Shown here: positions 1-9,709 of the stretch, piece by piece
Position numbering within the stretch: the first letter of the stretch is position 1
How the letters are laid out: the number at the start of each line of letters is the position of its first letter
Made by a program: the position numbers and the translations under genes
From: Bostrychus sinensis
Lineage: Eukaryota; Chordata; Actinopteri; Gobiiformes; Eleotridae
Length of the DNA stretch: 64,000 nucleotides
Direction of reading: 5' to 3'
Assembly: GCA_020698575.1 (NCBI GenBank)
Contig: CM036243.1
Location: forward strand, 40,400,207 to 40,464,206
Notes under the pieces: model-generated
Seen by the model: only the letters and a program-made list of their open reading frames with translations
What the model was told of the DNA's origin: nothing
Databases searched by the model: none

Positions 1-1884
1 GTTGTCCTTTTGAGTCAACTGCAATGCGATTAGCAGAATGAGACCTTGACTGTTCTCCCTGGTTGCCTCTGTAACCCTCTAGGCTCATTTCTCTGTGCAG
101 GTTTCGGGTACGCATTGGCACGAGCAAAGCTGCAGTCTCTGCAGCAGTGACATAATGCGTGTTTTCGTCTGCAGCTTCCCTGCAGTCAGCTCCGTGAGAC
201 GTCATGATGGACAGCGGCTCTAGCGAGCGGTGGTTTTGACATGAAGCAATGACTGGCCTCCTGCGCAACCAAAACTCCAACACAAACTCCACACAACCAT
301 AAAAAAAAAAACATTTTATACCTCTCGACCAAAAGAGACAGACAGGAGAATGATGGCGCTGGAGGACGACGAGAGTCAGCATCAGCTGAGCGCTGGATTC
401 ACTCACAGACGAGCTCAGATCTGCTTTGGGGTTTGAAACAGCTCCTGAGCTGGCATTATTTTATTAAAAAGTAAGACATTGTTGTAGACAGCGTGAAATA
501 TATTGTGATATTTTGATCACAGTTTTGTAATGCTAAAAACGTAACCAAGCAGCTAATGCTAACTAGTAGCTCGACTTTGCTGGTGAATCTCTCTTAGCTC
601 CAGGCTAATGTTATTGACAACAGATTACTGGGTAACGTTATTAATATAAAGTAGGTTGGCTCATTGTTAAGTGTGCAAACACTGCAGGTGAGCTAACTTT
701 AGCATTTTTGACAAACATTACATGCAGTTGAGATAATGTTCAAAGTTTGCTCTAACTGTATTTTTCTGAACAGTGTTTTATAAAACATGCAGTGGTCAAA
801 CATTATCTGACTAATTTAGTCATTCTCTGTTCTCTTGTGTCTCAAGAGTTTTCTTCACTGCTGTGTCAGTTCTCGAGAGTCAAATATCCTGTAGTTTTAT
901 CTTGAATATAGTTTGGCAAACTATAAACTTACATGTGTCTAACTTTTCTTACCTCTTTTGTAAACATGAAGCCGTAAATCTCAAAGGTCTGTGAGTGGAG
1001 CAGTGATTGTTTTGGTTGTCACTCAGCCGCGCGTATACGAGCGTGCGCTCTGAGGACGAGCAGGAGACTGGCTGCAGTTCCTCTTACGGCCACTTGGTGG
1101 CAGTAACTGTCAGAAATCTCCGAACCTCGGCAATGCTCCTTTAAACTGCAAAATGTCCTGCGTTGTGACTGCGACATTTACAAAATACAAAATACAAACT
1201 GTGGGGAAGCTGGCCACTGTGGTCAGAAGTAGAAGGCAGACTCAGTAGATTCTGTTAGCAGACAGATTTATTCTAGAGTTCACCTTGGACACAGAGCAAA
1301 AAATCAAACATATTTACACAAATAATTTGTTAACTCAACAACACACACACAAAAAATAACAGTAACTAAGTGAAGTGAAGAAGACGTGTCCCAGGCTACA
1401 CTGATGAACCCTCCTCGACTACATTTCCCAGACTGCTTATATTCCCCTCTAACAGCTAAGGGACTCCTGTAGGTAAGTACATTTCATTTTCCAGGTAAGT
1501 TCAGGTGAGTTTAATCAAACAGGTAAGTAACCACATTTCTCCATCATCACATTTTCTGTCCCATTACAGCTGAGTTTAAACCAAAGCAGTAACACAAAGA
1601 AACATAAACCAACCATAAACCAATATACACAAAACACAGATCTACAAAACCAGACTTGGACGATTGGTGATGCAGTTTTAGAACCAAAACAAAAAATGTA
1701 AACAAAAACAAATTGGGTATTATGTAAAATATATTTTTAATTGTTAATAAATCAGCTGTAACTAATATTTGATTTAAACATGTTTACATCAGATTAGATA
1801 CACATGTGGGTAACTATTATCAAATATAAAAAATATATACTGCTCATAGCTCCTTTAATATTTTTTTGTATTCACCTTCAAAAG
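1..1884. other. Non-coding flank, no gene recognised
   Basis: I see no coding exon here. It is ordinary AT-rich fish intergenic DNA with a short AC run near 1339-1352 and a GC-richer patch at about 1025-1145 that looks like a dispersed repeat but has no ends I can define. It lies downstream of the minus-strand NLR gene, so any 3' UTR of that gene would run leftwards into it. The first minus-strand AATAAA-type signal I notice is near 1266-1272. Confidence 0.5.
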
Positions 1885-1975
1885 GTCCTGGTTTAGTCCT
1901 GGTTTAGTCCTGGTTTAGTCCTGGTTAGACCTGGTTTAGTCCTGGTTTAGTCCTGGTTTAGTCCTGGTTTAGTCC
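1885..1975. repeat. Short 11-bp minisatellite (CTGGTTTAGTC), about 8 units
   Basis: About eight tandem copies of an 11-bp unit, CTGGTTTAGTC with one CTGGTTAGAC unit one base short. It is the same unit and orientation as the 16-kb array at 43121-59247 and sits at the homologous place, directly against the stop codon of a B30.2 exon. Positions 1958-1975 are both array and coding sequence: read on the minus strand they give the last codons of the exon and its TAA stop. Confidence 0.95.
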
Positions 1976-2499
1976 ACACAGAGACACTGAGGAGTCTTCA
2001 GACCAGAGTCCAAACCCAGGGCTGAGAGTGTGAGTGAATGTGGAGTTGAAGGTGTGGAGGTGGATCAGTCGGTCAGAGGAGACTGTGTAGAAGGACAGAG
2101 AGCCAGCAGGACAGTCCACATACACTGCTACTGTCCCAGAAGAGGACGAGGACTGAGAGAGGAGGGTTTCTTTGTTTTTATGAGAAACATAGAAACGACC
2201 TTCAGAGCAGACCAGACTCCAGGACTGATTGTTGAATCCAAACAAACTGTCATAACTGTGTCCTTTCCTTCTGATTCCTCTGTAAGACACTGATATAGAA
2301 ACCCATCCACTCCACTGGACCTCCCAGTAACAGCGACCAGTCAGACCAGTAGAACACAGAAGCTGAGGCCAGTCCTCAAATCTGTCCTGATGATCTGGAT
2401 ATGGCTGCTTCTCTCTCACACGTGTCACCTTCTTGTTGTTGTCAGACAGTTTGAGTTCTCTGTGAGCTGTGTTTGGATCCAGTGTGAGTTCACAGAAAT
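1958..2499 (-). CDS. PRY-SPRY (B30.2) terminal exon of NLR copy 1
   Basis: This is the last coding exon of the NLR gene. The acceptor AG is at 2500-2501 and the frame opens with DFCELTLDPNTAHREL, the usual PRY start. SPRY hallmarks follow: YPDHQDRF, WPQLLCSTGLTGRCYWEV, VSISVSYRGI, SWSLVC, GTVAVYVDCPAGSLSFY and LIHLHTF. B30.2 domains in TRIM and fish NLR proteins form a beta-sandwich whose loops bind ligand. The reading frame is intact. Its final residues, GLNQD plus TAA, are written in the 11-bp minisatellite that continues downstream. The exon starts in a phase that does not fit the LRR exon directly. Compared with the second copy at 59230-59771 it has about 22 amino-acid differences, clustered in the middle of the domain, although the flanking intron is nearly identical. 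Confidence 0.93.
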
Positions 2500-3085
2500 C
2501 TGATGGCGAGAAGACACAATACAGCAGCAGTTAGTCACCTGTCCACTCTGAACACATGGACTTAGTGGACTTTACACAAACTTGCTTTGATTTTTAAAGC
2601 AGTTTATTGGAACATATCTTTAAAATCCATGAAGTGAGCTAATTGTATGAGTGAGCATTTAATTGAGTTCTTCTTCTCCTGTTTATTGCTGTAGAACATA
2701 AAGCACGTCCTAAACCTCCAGCCTCTGACGTCACTACACAGGAGTTTATTCACTTCTCTGTGCTTCATGAGACACAGTTTCTTCTTTAAGGCTCAAAGAC
2801 ACATCACTGAGCTCCATGTGTTTTCTATGAGGACTCTGTTTCCCATAATGCATTGTTTGTTTAACAAAAAGGTCTTAAGACTTCATCACTTACACTTCCT
2901 GAGTCCTGGTGTTAACCACTCTGCTCCAGCAGGCTCCAGTCTGAAGGAAACACAGACATCACATCATGTTCTTTGAGTCATGGCTCAGTGATGAATTTGC
3001 TGCTTTTCAGAACAAGCTGTCCACACATTTATTCAACTCAAATATGTTTTTATTATTAATCCTGCTCTTCTTCTGTAAATGTCCC
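2500..3085 (-). other. NLR intron upstream of B30.2, duplicated at 59772-60354
   Basis: Non-coding. Almost identical to 59772-60354, with about two or three differences. The match is interrupted at 3085, where the LTR retrotransposon is inserted, and resumes at 9710. This shows the empty target site is preserved in the second copy. Confidence 0.85.
3081..3085. repeat. 5-bp target-site duplication (GTCCC), left
   Basis: GTCCC directly precedes the left LTR and is repeated at 9710-9714 directly after the right LTR. The paralogous locus at about 60350 has a single GTCCC with no insertion, which proves the insertion point. Confidence 0.95.
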
Positions 3086-3540
3086 TGTTACGGTCCCTGT
3101 TAGCAATGGTCTAGGGGTAAAAGGGACGCATAACATAAAAGATGGACAACGGTTACAGTGCTCAACAGAAAGGTTTATTTTAACAGAAATTACTCACAAC
3201 GTAATCAAACACAGAGATGGGGAGCCCAGCAACAAAAGAGGGGATAAGTAAATTAAACTAAAGGGAGCTGGGTCTCCCTACTCCCAAACTAAACTAAAGT
3301 AAAAGAAAATGGGGACGTGACGGAGTGGCGTGGAGACGGGCTGTGGCTGGCGAGGTAGTGGACCAGGAGGACGAGCGAGAGCGAGAGAGAGAGAGAGCCA
3401 AGATCCACCTCCGCCTTCTTTATAGCCTCGCTCCTCCGCATTGGCCAGTCCGGGCTAAGAGCAGGCAAAAAACAGACATTAATAATGTTCAGGCGACACA
3501 AGCAAGCAGGGCCAGGGGCGTACGCGAGGCGCGCGTAACA
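3086..3540 (-). repeat. LTR (3' LTR in element sense)
   Basis: 455 bp with terminal inverted TGTTACG / CGTAACA. It contains a minus-strand TATA-like GCTATAAAG near 3417-3426 and a minus-strand AATAAA near 3173-3178. Near-identical to 9257-9709. Confidence 0.95.
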
Positions 3541-3556
3541 CCCCCACCCCCAGATG
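3541..3556 (-). promoter_or_regulatory. Polypurine tract
   Basis: On the minus strand this reads CTGGGGGTGGGGGTG directly before the 3' LTR, the expected plus-strand primer of an LTR retrotransposon. Confidence 0.8.
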
Positions 3557-3596
3557 GTGAATGGTGGGCTTTAAGCAAAAAACAAGCAACCACCAA

Positions 3597-4094
3597 TCAC
3601 CACGTGACTGCGTGCGACAACGCGTCAGCCAGGACATTACATTTCCCGGGCACATGTTTAATTTCGAGGTTGAACGCTTGCACGAATAACGCCCATCTCA
3701 TTAAGCGCTGATTGGCATTGCGAATTTGCTTTATAAAAACGAGAGGGTTGTGATCAGTGTAAACGGTCACCGAACATGATGAAGAGCCAATATAAACCTC
3801 AAATCTATTAAGGGCCAGAATTAAAGCAAGTGCTTCTTTTTCAATAGTTGAGTAAGATTTTTGATGTTTCTGGAACTTTTTTGAGAAATAGCACACTGGA
3901 TGCTCGACGCCATCTGACCCATCCTGCAACAAGACGGCACCCGCCCCCGCATCACTAGCATCAATTGCCAGCTTAAAAGGACGGTTATAATCCGGAGCAG
4001 CAAGGACTGGTGCGCGCGTCAGGAGGGCTTTAACAGACTGGAACGCGTGTTGACATTCCGACGTCCATTTAAACACAGTTTTAGGACTTAGCAA
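3597..4094 (-). pseudogene. RNase H domain of the Gmr1-like pol (downstream of a frameshift)
   Basis: A 165-residue open frame with the Ty3/gypsy RNase H core: FKLAIDASDAGAGAVLL (first Asp), STIEKEALALILALNRF (Glu), VTVYTDHNPLVF (Asp) and NVLADALSHAV (final Asp). The preceding residues correspond to the RT-RNase H connection. It overlaps the end of the long pol frame by seven bases in a different frame, so a small indel around 4090-4100 separates RNase H from RT in this copy. All four acidic catalytic positions are kept, so the break is probably recent. The start codon given is only the first Met in the frame, not a true start. Confidence 0.9.
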
Positions 4095-7000
4095 GTCTGT
4101 AGTGGGGCAGCCACAGCAGAAAAGTTTCTACAAAAGCCGCGGTAATATCCCACCATTCCCAGAAACCGCTGCAGTTCACGACGGGTGGACGGAACTGGGA
4201 ATGATGCAATAGCTTCAATTTTCGTGTTCACTGGTTTTACCATGCCACCACCCACAATCTTGCCAAGATATACGACCGTTGCCTTAGCAAAGTCACATTT
4301 CGCAAGATTAACAGTCAGGTTTGCCTCAGCCAGCCTTTGAAAGACCTCTTCTAATTGTGCGATGTGCTCGCCCCATTCTGCAGAATGAACAATATCATCT
4401 AGGTACGCCTCGCACCCCTGCACCCCCCCCAAAACGCGGTTAACTAGCCGCTGAAAAGTAGCGGGCGTGTTACAAATGCCAAAAGGCATAACCGTGTACT
4501 GCAAAAATGTGTCAGGCGTAACAAACGCACTAATCTCGCAGGCACGCAAAGTCAAAGGCACCTGCCAATAGCCTTTCAGAAGGTCCAACTTAGTCACAAA
4601 AGCTGCAGACCCCACACGGTCAACACAGTCTTCCATGCGAGGAAGAGGATGACAGTCTGGCTTCGTGACACCATTAACCTTCCGGAAGTCGGTACAAAAA
4701 CGGTCCGAGCCATCTGACTTGATGGCAAGAAGACAGGGCGAGCTCCAAGAACTGGAACTGGGCTCAGCGATGCCGTGCGATACCATGTAATCAACTTGAT
4801 TTTGGAGGCGCAGACGTTTCTCGGGAGTAACACGATACGGGTGCTGCTTAATAGGCGCGTTGTCACCAACGTCGATGTCATGTTGCAGAACATGCGTTTG
4901 GGACGGCACATCTGAGAACAAGGAGAGATGAGAGTTAATTAGAGCGACTATATCTGAGCGCTGCACATCTGTGAGATGCAAAAAACAGGATGGAAGACTA
5001 GCCAGCATCTCCGAATTTTCTAACCGGCCTTGTACTGTAGCCACAGACGGCCCCTCAATGTCACAGTCAACTTCAGGACCGGACAGCGATTCAGAGGCAA
5101 CAGTGACAGCATCAGCACTGGACAGCGACACAGACGGATCAATCACCTGCAAAGCACTGGACAGAGGCAAATCAGCATTAGAATGCACAGCATTGGACAA
5201 GGCCAGGACTGATGTAACACCACCAGAACCGGGTTTGCCCAACTGCTCACGTTCAAAGTAAGGTTTAATCATATTGACATGACATAGTCTGCTGCGACGT
5301 GCACGATCAGGAGTAGCCACAATGTAATCCCTGTCACTGATTTTCTTTTCAATGAGGTAAGGGCCACTGTAACGTGCCTGTAGACTAGAGCCGGGAATAG
5401 GCAAAAACACCAAAACCTTATCACCAGGACTAAACTGTCTGGCTTTAGCATTTTTATCAAACCAGCCCTTCATTTTGGACTGAGCAACAGACAAGTTCTG
5501 TCTAGCCAGCTCACAAGCACGATGTAATTTATAGCGAAAAGAGCTGACATAATCTAGTACGTTCTGCAGTTTTGACTCGTCCAGCCAGCATTCCTGGAGC
5601 AGTTTCAAAGGACCGCGCACATTATGTGCAAACACTAAATCCGCTGGGCTGAAACCAGTAGACTGCTGCACAACTTCCCGAGCCGCAAACAACAAAAGAT
5701 GGACGCCATCATCCCACTCTTTTTCAAATTCAAGACAGTACGCACGGAGCATGGCTTTCAAGGTCTGATGGAACCGCTCCAGCGCACCTTGACTTTCTGG
5801 GTGGTATGCGCTTGAAAAACAGTGGGTGACGTTCAGTTGAGCAGCTACCTGTGCAAAAACACAAGACATAAAGTTCGTACCCTGGTCCGTTTGAATGACC
5901 CTAGGGAGTCCAAACAAAGAGAAAACTTTGACAAGTGCCATCACAACAGCGGGCGCAGTGATTTTACGCAATGGTATGGCCTCGGGGAAGCGTGTCGAAG
6001 CACACATAATGGTTAATAAGAACTGGTTGCCAGACTTAGTACGCGGCAATGGACTAACACAATCAACAATTACATGGTCAAACGGTGCATCTACAGCAGG
6101 AATAGGATGCAGTGGATAGGGCGGGACGGGCGGGTTCGCTTTCCCAGAGACCTGACAGACATGGCAAGTCTTACAATACAGCCTCACATCCCGTTTCAAC
6201 CCTGGCCAAAAAAACTGACGCAAAATGCGATTGTATGTTTTGGTAACACCCAAATGACCAGCTAAAGGATTTTCATGAGCCAAACTGAGTACTTCAGACC
6301 GAAATTTACTCGGGACAACAACCTGCGTGACAATGCTCCAGTCATCCTGCGTGGAAGCGTACGGTGGAGTCCATTTACGCAGCAAGACATCATTTTTTTG
6401 AAAATAGCTTGAAGCCATGTCAACCAACTCACCCTCTGAAACCACAACATCATATAAAGAGGTGAGTGACTGATCACGCTTCTGCTCGGCAATCAAGTGG
6501 TCTCTAGACATGTGCGCACCACCAAAGCTCTCCAGCGGCTCCTGTACGGCCTGGAGCGAACTGTGCGCGCTGCCTTCATGCAGCGCGGTGAGATCAGAGG
6601 CCGGAGGCGGAGGGCAGGCAACAGGGCTAGAGTCACGAGAAAATTTACTCTCCAAGTCCGTGTCTGCCATAAAGCTATCATGTAAATCAACACACTCTGA
6701 AACATGTGAATCACTAGCTTCTTTAGACATGGCGCGTGTCACTGCGCAGACGGGGAACACCGAAGGGAACTTCCTCTCCAACTCATCAGGGCCTTCAGAG
6801 ACTAGGGGCACAGTAGTAACCTCAGGTTTTACCAGTACTCTACCCCCTGCCAAGTCATTACCCAAGAGGAAGTCTATACCCTTTATAGGAAAAGCGGCGC
6901 ATGCGGCCAACGCAACTGGACCAGAAACCAGGTCCGACTCGAGCCGAACAGAGTGCATGGGCAAATTCATAAACTTCATTCCGAAGCCCTGCACCAGCTC

Positions 7001-7351
7001 ACAACAATTTAAGGAGGATTCACTTGACAAAGGCAACACACTTTGTAGAATTATCGACCGAGACGCAGCAGTATCACGTAGAATAGTTACAGGGACTTTC
7101 ACACAGCTATCAGGCAGAGAGACAGCACCTTTCATAATAAAAGGGGAGTAAATGTCCAAGTTCACACACTCAGATTCAAGCAGGCGCGGTGCAGAAGGGG
7201 TTTCCACCAATGCCACAACTTTAGGTTTCTTTTTGTTCAAGAGAAAACAGTCTCTAATCAGGTGACCGCGCTTTTTACAATAGGCGCACACAGGCCGCGC
7301 CAGAACTGCATTGTCTTTAGGACTTCCCCGCTCGATAGGACCACCGTGCAT
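4088..7351 (-). CDS. Gag-NC / protease / integrase / reverse transcriptase polyprotein of Gmr1-like element
   Basis: A 1,087-residue frame. Residues 22-35 form a CCHC zinc knuckle (CX2CX4HX4C). Around 85-180 is an aspartic-protease-like stretch whose active-site motif reads DTAA rather than DTGA or DSG. The integrase follows, with an HHCC zinc region (AHENPLAGHLG ... CKTCHVC), a DDE core (VIVDCVSPLP, QTDQGTNF, HPESQGALERFH) and a GPY/F-type module (RYSGPYLIEKK). The last 290 residues are reverse transcriptase with FCTDFRKVN, MPFGICNTPATFQR and the catalytic YLDD. The frame stops just before RNase H because of the frameshift at about 4090-4100. Integrase preceding RT is diagnostic of the Gmr1 group. 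The altered protease motif may be a substitution that inactivates this copy. Confidence 0.93.
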   Translation of the reverse strand: MHGGPIERGSPKDNAVLARPVCAYCKKRGHLIRDCFLLNKKKPKVVALVETPSAPRLLESECVNLDIYSPFIMKGAVSLPDSCVKVPVTILRDTAASRSIILQSVLPLSSESSLNCCELVQGFGMKFMNLPMHSVRLESDLVSGPVALAACAAFPIKGIDFLLGNDLAGGRVLVKPEVTTVPLVSEGPDELERKFPSVFPVCAVTRAMSKEASDSHVSECVDLHDSFMADTDLESKFSRDSSPVACPPPPASDLTALHEGSAHSSLQAVQEPLESFGGAHMSRDHLIAEQKRDQSLTSLYDVVVSEGELVDMASSYFQKNDVLLRKWTPPYASTQDDWSIVTQVVVPSKFRSEVLSLAHENPLAGHLGVTKTYNRILRQFFWPGLKRDVRLYCKTCHVCQVSGKANPPVPPYPLHPIPAVDAPFDHVIVDCVSPLPRTKSGNQFLLTIMCASTRFPEAIPLRKITAPAVVMALVKVFSLFGLPRVIQTDQGTNFMSCVFAQVAAQLNVTHCFSSAYHPESQGALERFHQTLKAMLRAYCLEFEKEWDDGVHLLLFAAREVVQQSTGFSPADLVFAHNVRGPLKLLQECWLDESKLQNVLDYVSSFRYKLHRACELARQNLSVAQSKMKGWFDKNAKARQFSPGDKVLVFLPIPGSSLQARYSGPYLIEKKISDRDYIVATPDRARRSRLCHVNMIKPYFEREQLGKPGSGGVTSVLALSNAVHSNADLPLSSALQVIDPSVSLSSADAVTVASESLSGPEVDCDIEGPSVATVQGRLENSEMLASLPSCFLHLTDVQRSDIVALINSHLSLFSDVPSQTHVLQHDIDVGDNAPIKQHPYRVTPEKRLRLQNQVDYMVSHGIAEPSSSSWSSPCLLAIKSDGSDRFCTDFRKVNGVTKPDCHPLPRMEDCVDRVGSAAFVTKLDLLKGYWQVPLTLRACEISAFVTPDTFLQYTVMPFGICNTPATFQRLVNRVLGGVQGCEAYLDDIVHSAEWGEHIAQLEEVFQRLAEANLTVNLAKCDFAKATVVYLGKIVGGGMVKPVNTKIEAIASFPVPSTRRELQRFLGMVGYYRGFCRNFSAVAAPLQTC

Positions 7352-7608
7352 AGCCTGACCACGCTGCGACAGAGGAAAGGAAGGCTTTCAAAGCTCTCTC
7401 TGTGGGTCAACACATATTCATCGGCCAGCACAGCAGCCGCAGCAATATTAGTAACCTTTTGTTCATTCACATATGTTGCAATTTTGTCTGGAATACAATT
7501 TTTAAATTCCTCCATTAAAATTAGATCGCGAAGCTGCTCCAGATTTTTTACCTCCTGTGCAGAAAACCAGCGATCAAAAAGTGCTATTTTCTCGCGCCCA
7601 AATTCCAC
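7258..7608 (-). pseudogene. Gag fragment, capsid C-terminal (SCAN-like) region
   Basis: A 116-residue frame with LEQLRDLILMEEFKNCIPD and KIATYVNEQKVTNIAAAAV, which resembles the SCAN domain of vertebrate zinc-finger proteins. It is established that the SCAN domain derives from a Gmr1-like Gag capsid, so this supports the element assignment. The frame runs out of register with pol around 7351-7390, and the last 30 or so residues look like out-of-frame translation. It is one of three Gag pieces in different frames. Confidence 0.8.
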
Positions 7609-7653
7609 ATAACTTTGTCCTTCAACTTTTTTATACCGCCGAAATTTCTGCCT

Positions 7654-7929
7654 TTAAGCCTCGGGAACCAATTCATAAGACCTCAGAACCGCGGACTTCA
7701 CCTTATCATAGTCTAAACTTGCCTCAGGTGAGAGAGAAGCATACGCCTCCTGGGCTTTACCCGTAAACACACATTGTAAAAGAAGAGGCCAAATTTCAAA
7801 AGGCCACTTTAAGGTCTTAGCCACACGCTCAAACAGCACAAAATACTTGTCCACATCTCTCTCAGAAAATGGGGGAATTAACCGAATGCACTTCGGTTCA
7901 CTTAACATCAAACCCTGCCTCATGACCAC
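7654..7929 (-). pseudogene. Gag fragment, middle region
   Basis: A 91-residue frame with IRLIPPFSERDVDKYFVLFE and WPLLLQCVFTGKAQEAYASL, which is Gag capsid N-terminal-like sequence of gypsy elements. It is separated by frameshifts from the N-terminal piece (overlap 7898-7929) and the SCAN-like piece (about 7610-7654). Confidence 0.8.
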
Positions 7930-8329
7930 CAGAGCCGCTGCTCACATGCCTAGCCCCAAGACGAGCCGATTCACGCTTTGCGCTCTCCTCAGTTTCAAAC
8001 CTACGAAGCTCAAACTCATGCAGGAGCTCCTTCTCTTTAGGGTCTAAGCGCCGCATTTCCACCTGAAGCTCCAACCTGCGCAACTCAGGATCTGGAGACG
8101 CAGCAGCACGGGGGGAAACAGAGCTAAGAGGAGGGAGAACATTCTGCTCAGCCAGAGCAGTATGAAGCTGGCACTTAACAATTTGTTTTTTATCCAGTTT
8201 TGAAATGGGTACCTTAAAATGAGCAGCTATAGTGAATAAATTATTTTTAGTGCATTTATCAAATTTTTCAAGGCTTGGGTGAGCCACAAAATCCTCCAAG
8301 TTAAAGTCCATACTAAAACCGAAAAACAC
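7898..8329 (-). pseudogene. Gag fragment, N-terminal region
   Basis: A 143-residue frame beginning MFFGFSMDFNLEDF. It is rich in charged residues with a Glu/Arg/Leu heptad-like stretch (ELRRLELQVEMRRLDPKEKE), probably a coiled coil. Gag N-termini of Gmr1-like elements are poorly conserved, so assignment rests on position between the leader and the capsid pieces. A downstream Met in the same run could be the start. Confidence 0.65.
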
Positions 8330-9234
8330 GCAGTCAAAAACGTATGAGAAAAAGCGTTAACCAAGAAAAAAGAACCACGACAAGTCTCAGCCAGCCAACA
8401 GCAAAAATTACAAAAGCCACATTACAAAAATGCAGCAATAAGGTGAAAATACACTGTGAAGTGAAGTAGGTAGTCTGATAGTACACTACAGACCAGAGCA
8501 AACCAGTACGCCCCTCTTATCTATGCCTACCTACTGAGAGCTCACCTGTCTAACTCATCCCTAGTCTTCACGCAGGTTCGGCGGCGGGTTGTTAGGCACC
8601 ATAAACCAGTGGGGGTAATCTGCAAGAGACGACCCCACAAGCTCCCACGGATGTGCACCCGAGAACACTGAGCAAACAGTGAACACATAACCGCGTCCCC
8701 GCGACACTAGGAAAAAAAAAATAAACAGGTGAAACGCCTCTTCAACCTACCAAGGGGGTACAAGCAGCTCAACACACATGTGAGACACTTCACTCACCTG
8801 TATTTTCAACCAGAAAAATGCCACCGGAAAAGAAAAATAATTCAAAAGGGCACAAAGTAACTGCGTCCAATAGCGCGCGCTCGCGTTCAGTGCGCCCTCT
8901 GCTCAGGATTCCCAAATGACGCAGCACCGGGGAACACCAAGGCAAAAACGTCACCGCCGTTCTGCTCATTCAAAAAAAAAGTAGGTCAAACGCTTGGCGC
9001 GAACCGAGAACAAAGGAAGTAAAGAAAAATACACAAAAAAAAATCCCAAACAGCGCAATAAGAAAGCGTTTTAGCCATATGAACAAACAGGCAATGAGCA
9101 AAACGATGGGCCAAAATAACGCGAGTTGCGCCGCACGTAATCGGAAATATGGTCGGCACGGATTAAACCGAATGTATGATACACGAAAATAAGCTCAGTA
9201 CTACCAAACTTAATAACCCATAAGAGCTTTAACG
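8330..9234 (-). other. Leader (5' UTR) of the Gmr1-like element
   Basis: About 900 bp between the primer-binding site and gag in element sense, with no coherent reading frame. A long leader is common in this kind of element and would carry packaging signals. I see no inserted gene. Confidence 0.6.
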
Positions 9235-9252
9235 ATCCTGGACGAGCCCCCA
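9235..9252 (-). promoter_or_regulatory. Primer-binding site, tRNA-Pro type
   Basis: On the minus strand the 18 bases next to the 5' LTR read TGGGGGCTCGTCCAGGAT, complementary to the 3' end of tRNA-Pro with one mismatch. Four bases separate it from the LTR end at 9257. Confidence 0.85.
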
Positions 9253-9256
9253 ATTA

Positions 9257-9709
9257 TGTAACGGTCCCTGTTAGCAATGGTCTAGGGGTAAAAGGGACGC
9301 AGAACATAAAAGATGGACAACGGTTACAGTGCTCAACAGAAAGGTTTATTTTAACAGAAATTACTCACAACGTAATCAAACACAGAGATGGGGAGCCCAG
9401 CAACAAAAGAGGGGATAAGTAAATTAAACTAAAGGGAGCTGGGTCTCCCTACTCCCAAACTAAACTAAAGTAAAAGAAAATGGGGACGTGACGGAGTGGC
9501 GTGGAGACGGGCTGTGGCTGGCGAGGTAGTGGACCAGGAGGACGAGCGAGAGCGAGAGAGAGAGAGCCAAGATCCACCTCCGCCTACTTTATAGCCTCGC
9601 TCCTCCGCATTGGCCAGTCCGGGCTAAGAGCAGGCAAAAAACAGACATTAATAATGTTCAGGCGACACAATCAAGCAGGGCCAGGGGCGTACGCGAGGCG
9701 CGCGTAACA
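9257..9709 (-). repeat. LTR (5' LTR in element sense)
   Basis: 453 bp, near-identical to 3086-3540. The differences I see are TGTA for TGTT at the edge, CAGAAC for CATAAC, TACTTT for TTCTTT, ATCAAG for AGCAAG, and one GA unit fewer. A minus-strand TATA-like box lies near 9584-9593. Confidence 0.95.

Larger units (their letters stand above)
3086..9709 (-). mobile_element. Gmr1-like Ty3/gypsy LTR retrotransposon, full length, frameshifted
   Basis: Complete 6.6-kb LTR element read on the minus strand: LTR 9257-9709, tRNA-Pro-like primer site 9235-9252, gag 8329-7258, pol 7351-3597, purine tract 3541-3556, LTR 3086-3540. The pol domain order is protease, integrase, reverse transcriptase, RNase H, with integrase before RT. 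Within Ty3/gypsy this order marks the Gmr1 group first described from Atlantic cod; it is the copia-like order. The LTRs differ by about four substitutions and one GA-repeat indel over 453 bp, so the insertion is recent. gag is split over three frames and pol is frameshifted near 4090-4100, so this copy is probably non-autonomous. It sits in the intron between the LRR and B30.2 exons of the NLR gene, in the same orientation, and is absent from the paralog. Confidence 0.95.

Noticed and set aside
1025..1145. GC-richer patch considered as a promoter of a gene upstream
   Set aside because: No exon or initiation signal follows on either strand; it looks like a dispersed repeat.
2030..2293. Plus-strand 87-codon frame (and the matching one at 59302-59565)
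   Set aside because: It is the antisense shadow of the B30.2 exon and follows its duplication.
6510..7151. 213-codon plus-strand frame inside the LTR element
   Set aside because: Antisense to the pol frame, which has clear protease and integrase motifs.
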